A DNA stretch of 64,000 nucleotides from Acinetobacter sp. ANC 4470 (GTDB taxonomy: Bacteria > Pseudomonadota > Gammaproteobacteria > Pseudomonadales > Moraxellaceae), in the NCBI RefSeq assembly GCF_002135335.1, contig NZ_NEGC01000003.1, positions 248,001 to 312,000 of the forward strand, given 5' to 3'. Shown here one piece after another: positions 62,994 through 64,000 of this stretch. The notes under the pieces were generated by a model. That model searched no databases. It was not told where the DNA came from and worked only from the letters and a program-made list of their open reading frames with translations. Made by a program: the position numbers and the translations under genes. Numbering within the stretch: the first letter of the stretch is position 1; each line of letters begins with the position of its first letter.

Positions 62994-64000
62994 ATGAGCG
63001 ATATAACTTCCCCTACTTCGCAAGTAGCGGCTCTGATTAGCCGAGGCAAAGAGCAAGGTTACTTAACTTACGCTGAGGTTAACGATCATCTCCCAGACTC
63101 GATCACGGAAAGCGAACAGATTGAAGACATTATTCAAATGCTTCAAGATGTCGGCATTCCTGTGCATGAACGTGCACCTGAATCTGATGACACCATGTTC
63201 GACGGTAACAATGCAGAAGCAACCGATGAAGTTGCTGAAGAAGAAGCGGCTGCAGTTCTTGCTTCAGTTGAAAGCGAACCTGGTCGTACCACCGATCCAG
63301 TACGTATGTACATGCGTGAAATGGGAACGGTTGAACTATTAACGCGTGAAGGCGAAATTAGCATTGCGAAACGCATTGAAGATGGTATTCGTGACGTTCT
63401 TCATTCTATTGCGTATTGGCCTAATGCGGTTGAAGTTGTATTAAAAGAATATAGCGATGTTGCCTTAGGTGAACGTCGTCTTGCTGATATTTTATCTGGT
63501 TATTTAGACCCAGAATCTAACGAAGAAATTCCAGAAGTTTTAGAAGAAGAAGCTGAAATTATTGAAGTTGAAGATGACACAGCAACCGCTAAAACGACTA
63601 AAGATGTAAAATTGGATGATGACGAAGAAGAAGAATCTGAAAGTGATGATGATTCTGAAGGCGAGTCTGGTCCAGATCCAGAAATTGCACGTGTTCGTTT
63701 CACTGAACTAAATGATGCGTGGAAAGCAAGCAAAGTTGCTATTGAAAAGCATAGTCGTAACAGTAAACAAGCTGACGAAGCGCTTGAAGCCCTTGCAACT
63801 GTATTTATGATGTTTAAATTTACACCACGTTTATTTGAAATCATTTCAGAAATGATCCGTGGTACGCATGAACAAATTCGTACAGCTGAACGTGAAGTGA
63901 TGCGTTATGCCGTACGTCGTGGTCGTATGGATCGTACTCAATTCCGTACTTCATTCCCAGGTCAAGAATCAAACCAAGCTTGGTTAGATGAACAAATTGC
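62994..64000 (+). CDS. rpoD: RNA polymerase sigma-70 factor RpoD, 3' end outside window
   Basis: The first 335 codons. Region 1.1 (SPTSQVAALISRGKEQGYLT), region 1.2 starting DPVRMYMREMGTVELLTREG, and an acidic non-conserved region rich in Asp/Glu/Ser (~180-225) are visible; promoter-binding regions 2-4 lie beyond the edge. Housekeeping sigma factor. ATG 62994 follows AAGAGTAAGCAAAG. Confidence 0.97.
   Translation, partial: MSDITSPTSQVAALISRGKEQGYLTYAEVNDHLPDSITESEQIEDIIQMLQDVGIPVHERAPESDDTMFDGNNAEATDEVAEEEAAAVLASVESEPGRTTDPVRMYMREMGTVELLTREGEISIAKRIEDGIRDVLHSIAYWPNAVEVVLKEYSDVALGERRLADILSGYLDPESNEEIPEVLEEEAEIIEVEDDTATAKTTKDVKLDDDEEEESESDDDSEGESGPDPEIARVRFTELNDAWKASKVAIEKHSRNSKQADEALEALATVFMMFKFTPRLFEIISEMIRGTHEQIRTAEREVMRYAVRRGRMDRTQFRTSFPGQESNQAWLDEQI

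Noticed and set aside
63143..63844. Ser-rich minus-strand frames at 63143-63376 and 63500-63844
   Set aside because: Mirror images of the acidic codons of rpoD.

Overview
The window is a piece of a low-GC gammaproteobacterial chromosome, almost certainly Acinetobacter. The host gene content and order fit that genus: rpoD, prs with a tRNA-Gln array, rplY-pth, bamD/dnaG/hemA/lolB/ispE, RNase P RNA beside a ferredoxin and coaD, and an FMN riboswitch ahead of ribB. I cannot name a species. A complete Mu-like transposable prophage of 34,525 bp (6357-40881) splits the host sequence. Its boundaries can be set to the base: 27-bp imperfect terminal inverted repeats starting TGT, three transposase-type subsites at each end, and a 5-bp target duplication CAATC on both sides.

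Left host flank (1-6351): a leftward operon (metal-dependent hydrolase, short-chain dehydrogenase, Baeyer-Villiger-type flavin monooxygenase cut by the window edge), a small HExxH-motif protein, then rightward nadE with an overlapping unrecognised helical gene.

Prophage: a leftward repressor operon and a rightward early operon meet at an operator/promoter with repeated TTACGAAGT half-sites. The early operon runs ner, transposase A, target-capture ATPase B, several small regulators, HU, GemA and a Mor-type activator. Late genes follow in Mu order: lysis, terminases, portal, F, G, protease/scaffold, capsid, sheath, tube, chaperone, tape measure, baseplate and fibres. Five sites with the dyad GGAA-N4-TTCC, each followed at a fixed 37-nt offset by a -10-like hexamer and 57-62 nt later by a start codon, look like the Mor-dependent late promoters. 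Unusual points are a two-gene cargo module between terminase and portal (NdpA/YejK-like protein plus a two-helix membrane protein), a tail sheath gene broken into three reading frames with a lambda-type slippery heptamer GGGAAAG, and a long -1 frame extension of the tail-assembly chaperone.

Right host flank (40887-64000): two elongator tRNA-Met genes around a small putative lipoprotein, rnpB, ferredoxin-coaD, smpB, a flavodoxin-like protein, pgeF-rluD, bamD, dnaG, hemA, a TPR protein-lolB-ispE, four identical tRNA-Gln genes, prs, rplY-pth, panD, FMN riboswitch-ribB, a DUF1289 protein, trhO, small membrane proteins and DedA, a UPF0149 protein, a small acidic protein, and the start of rpoD, cut by the window end.
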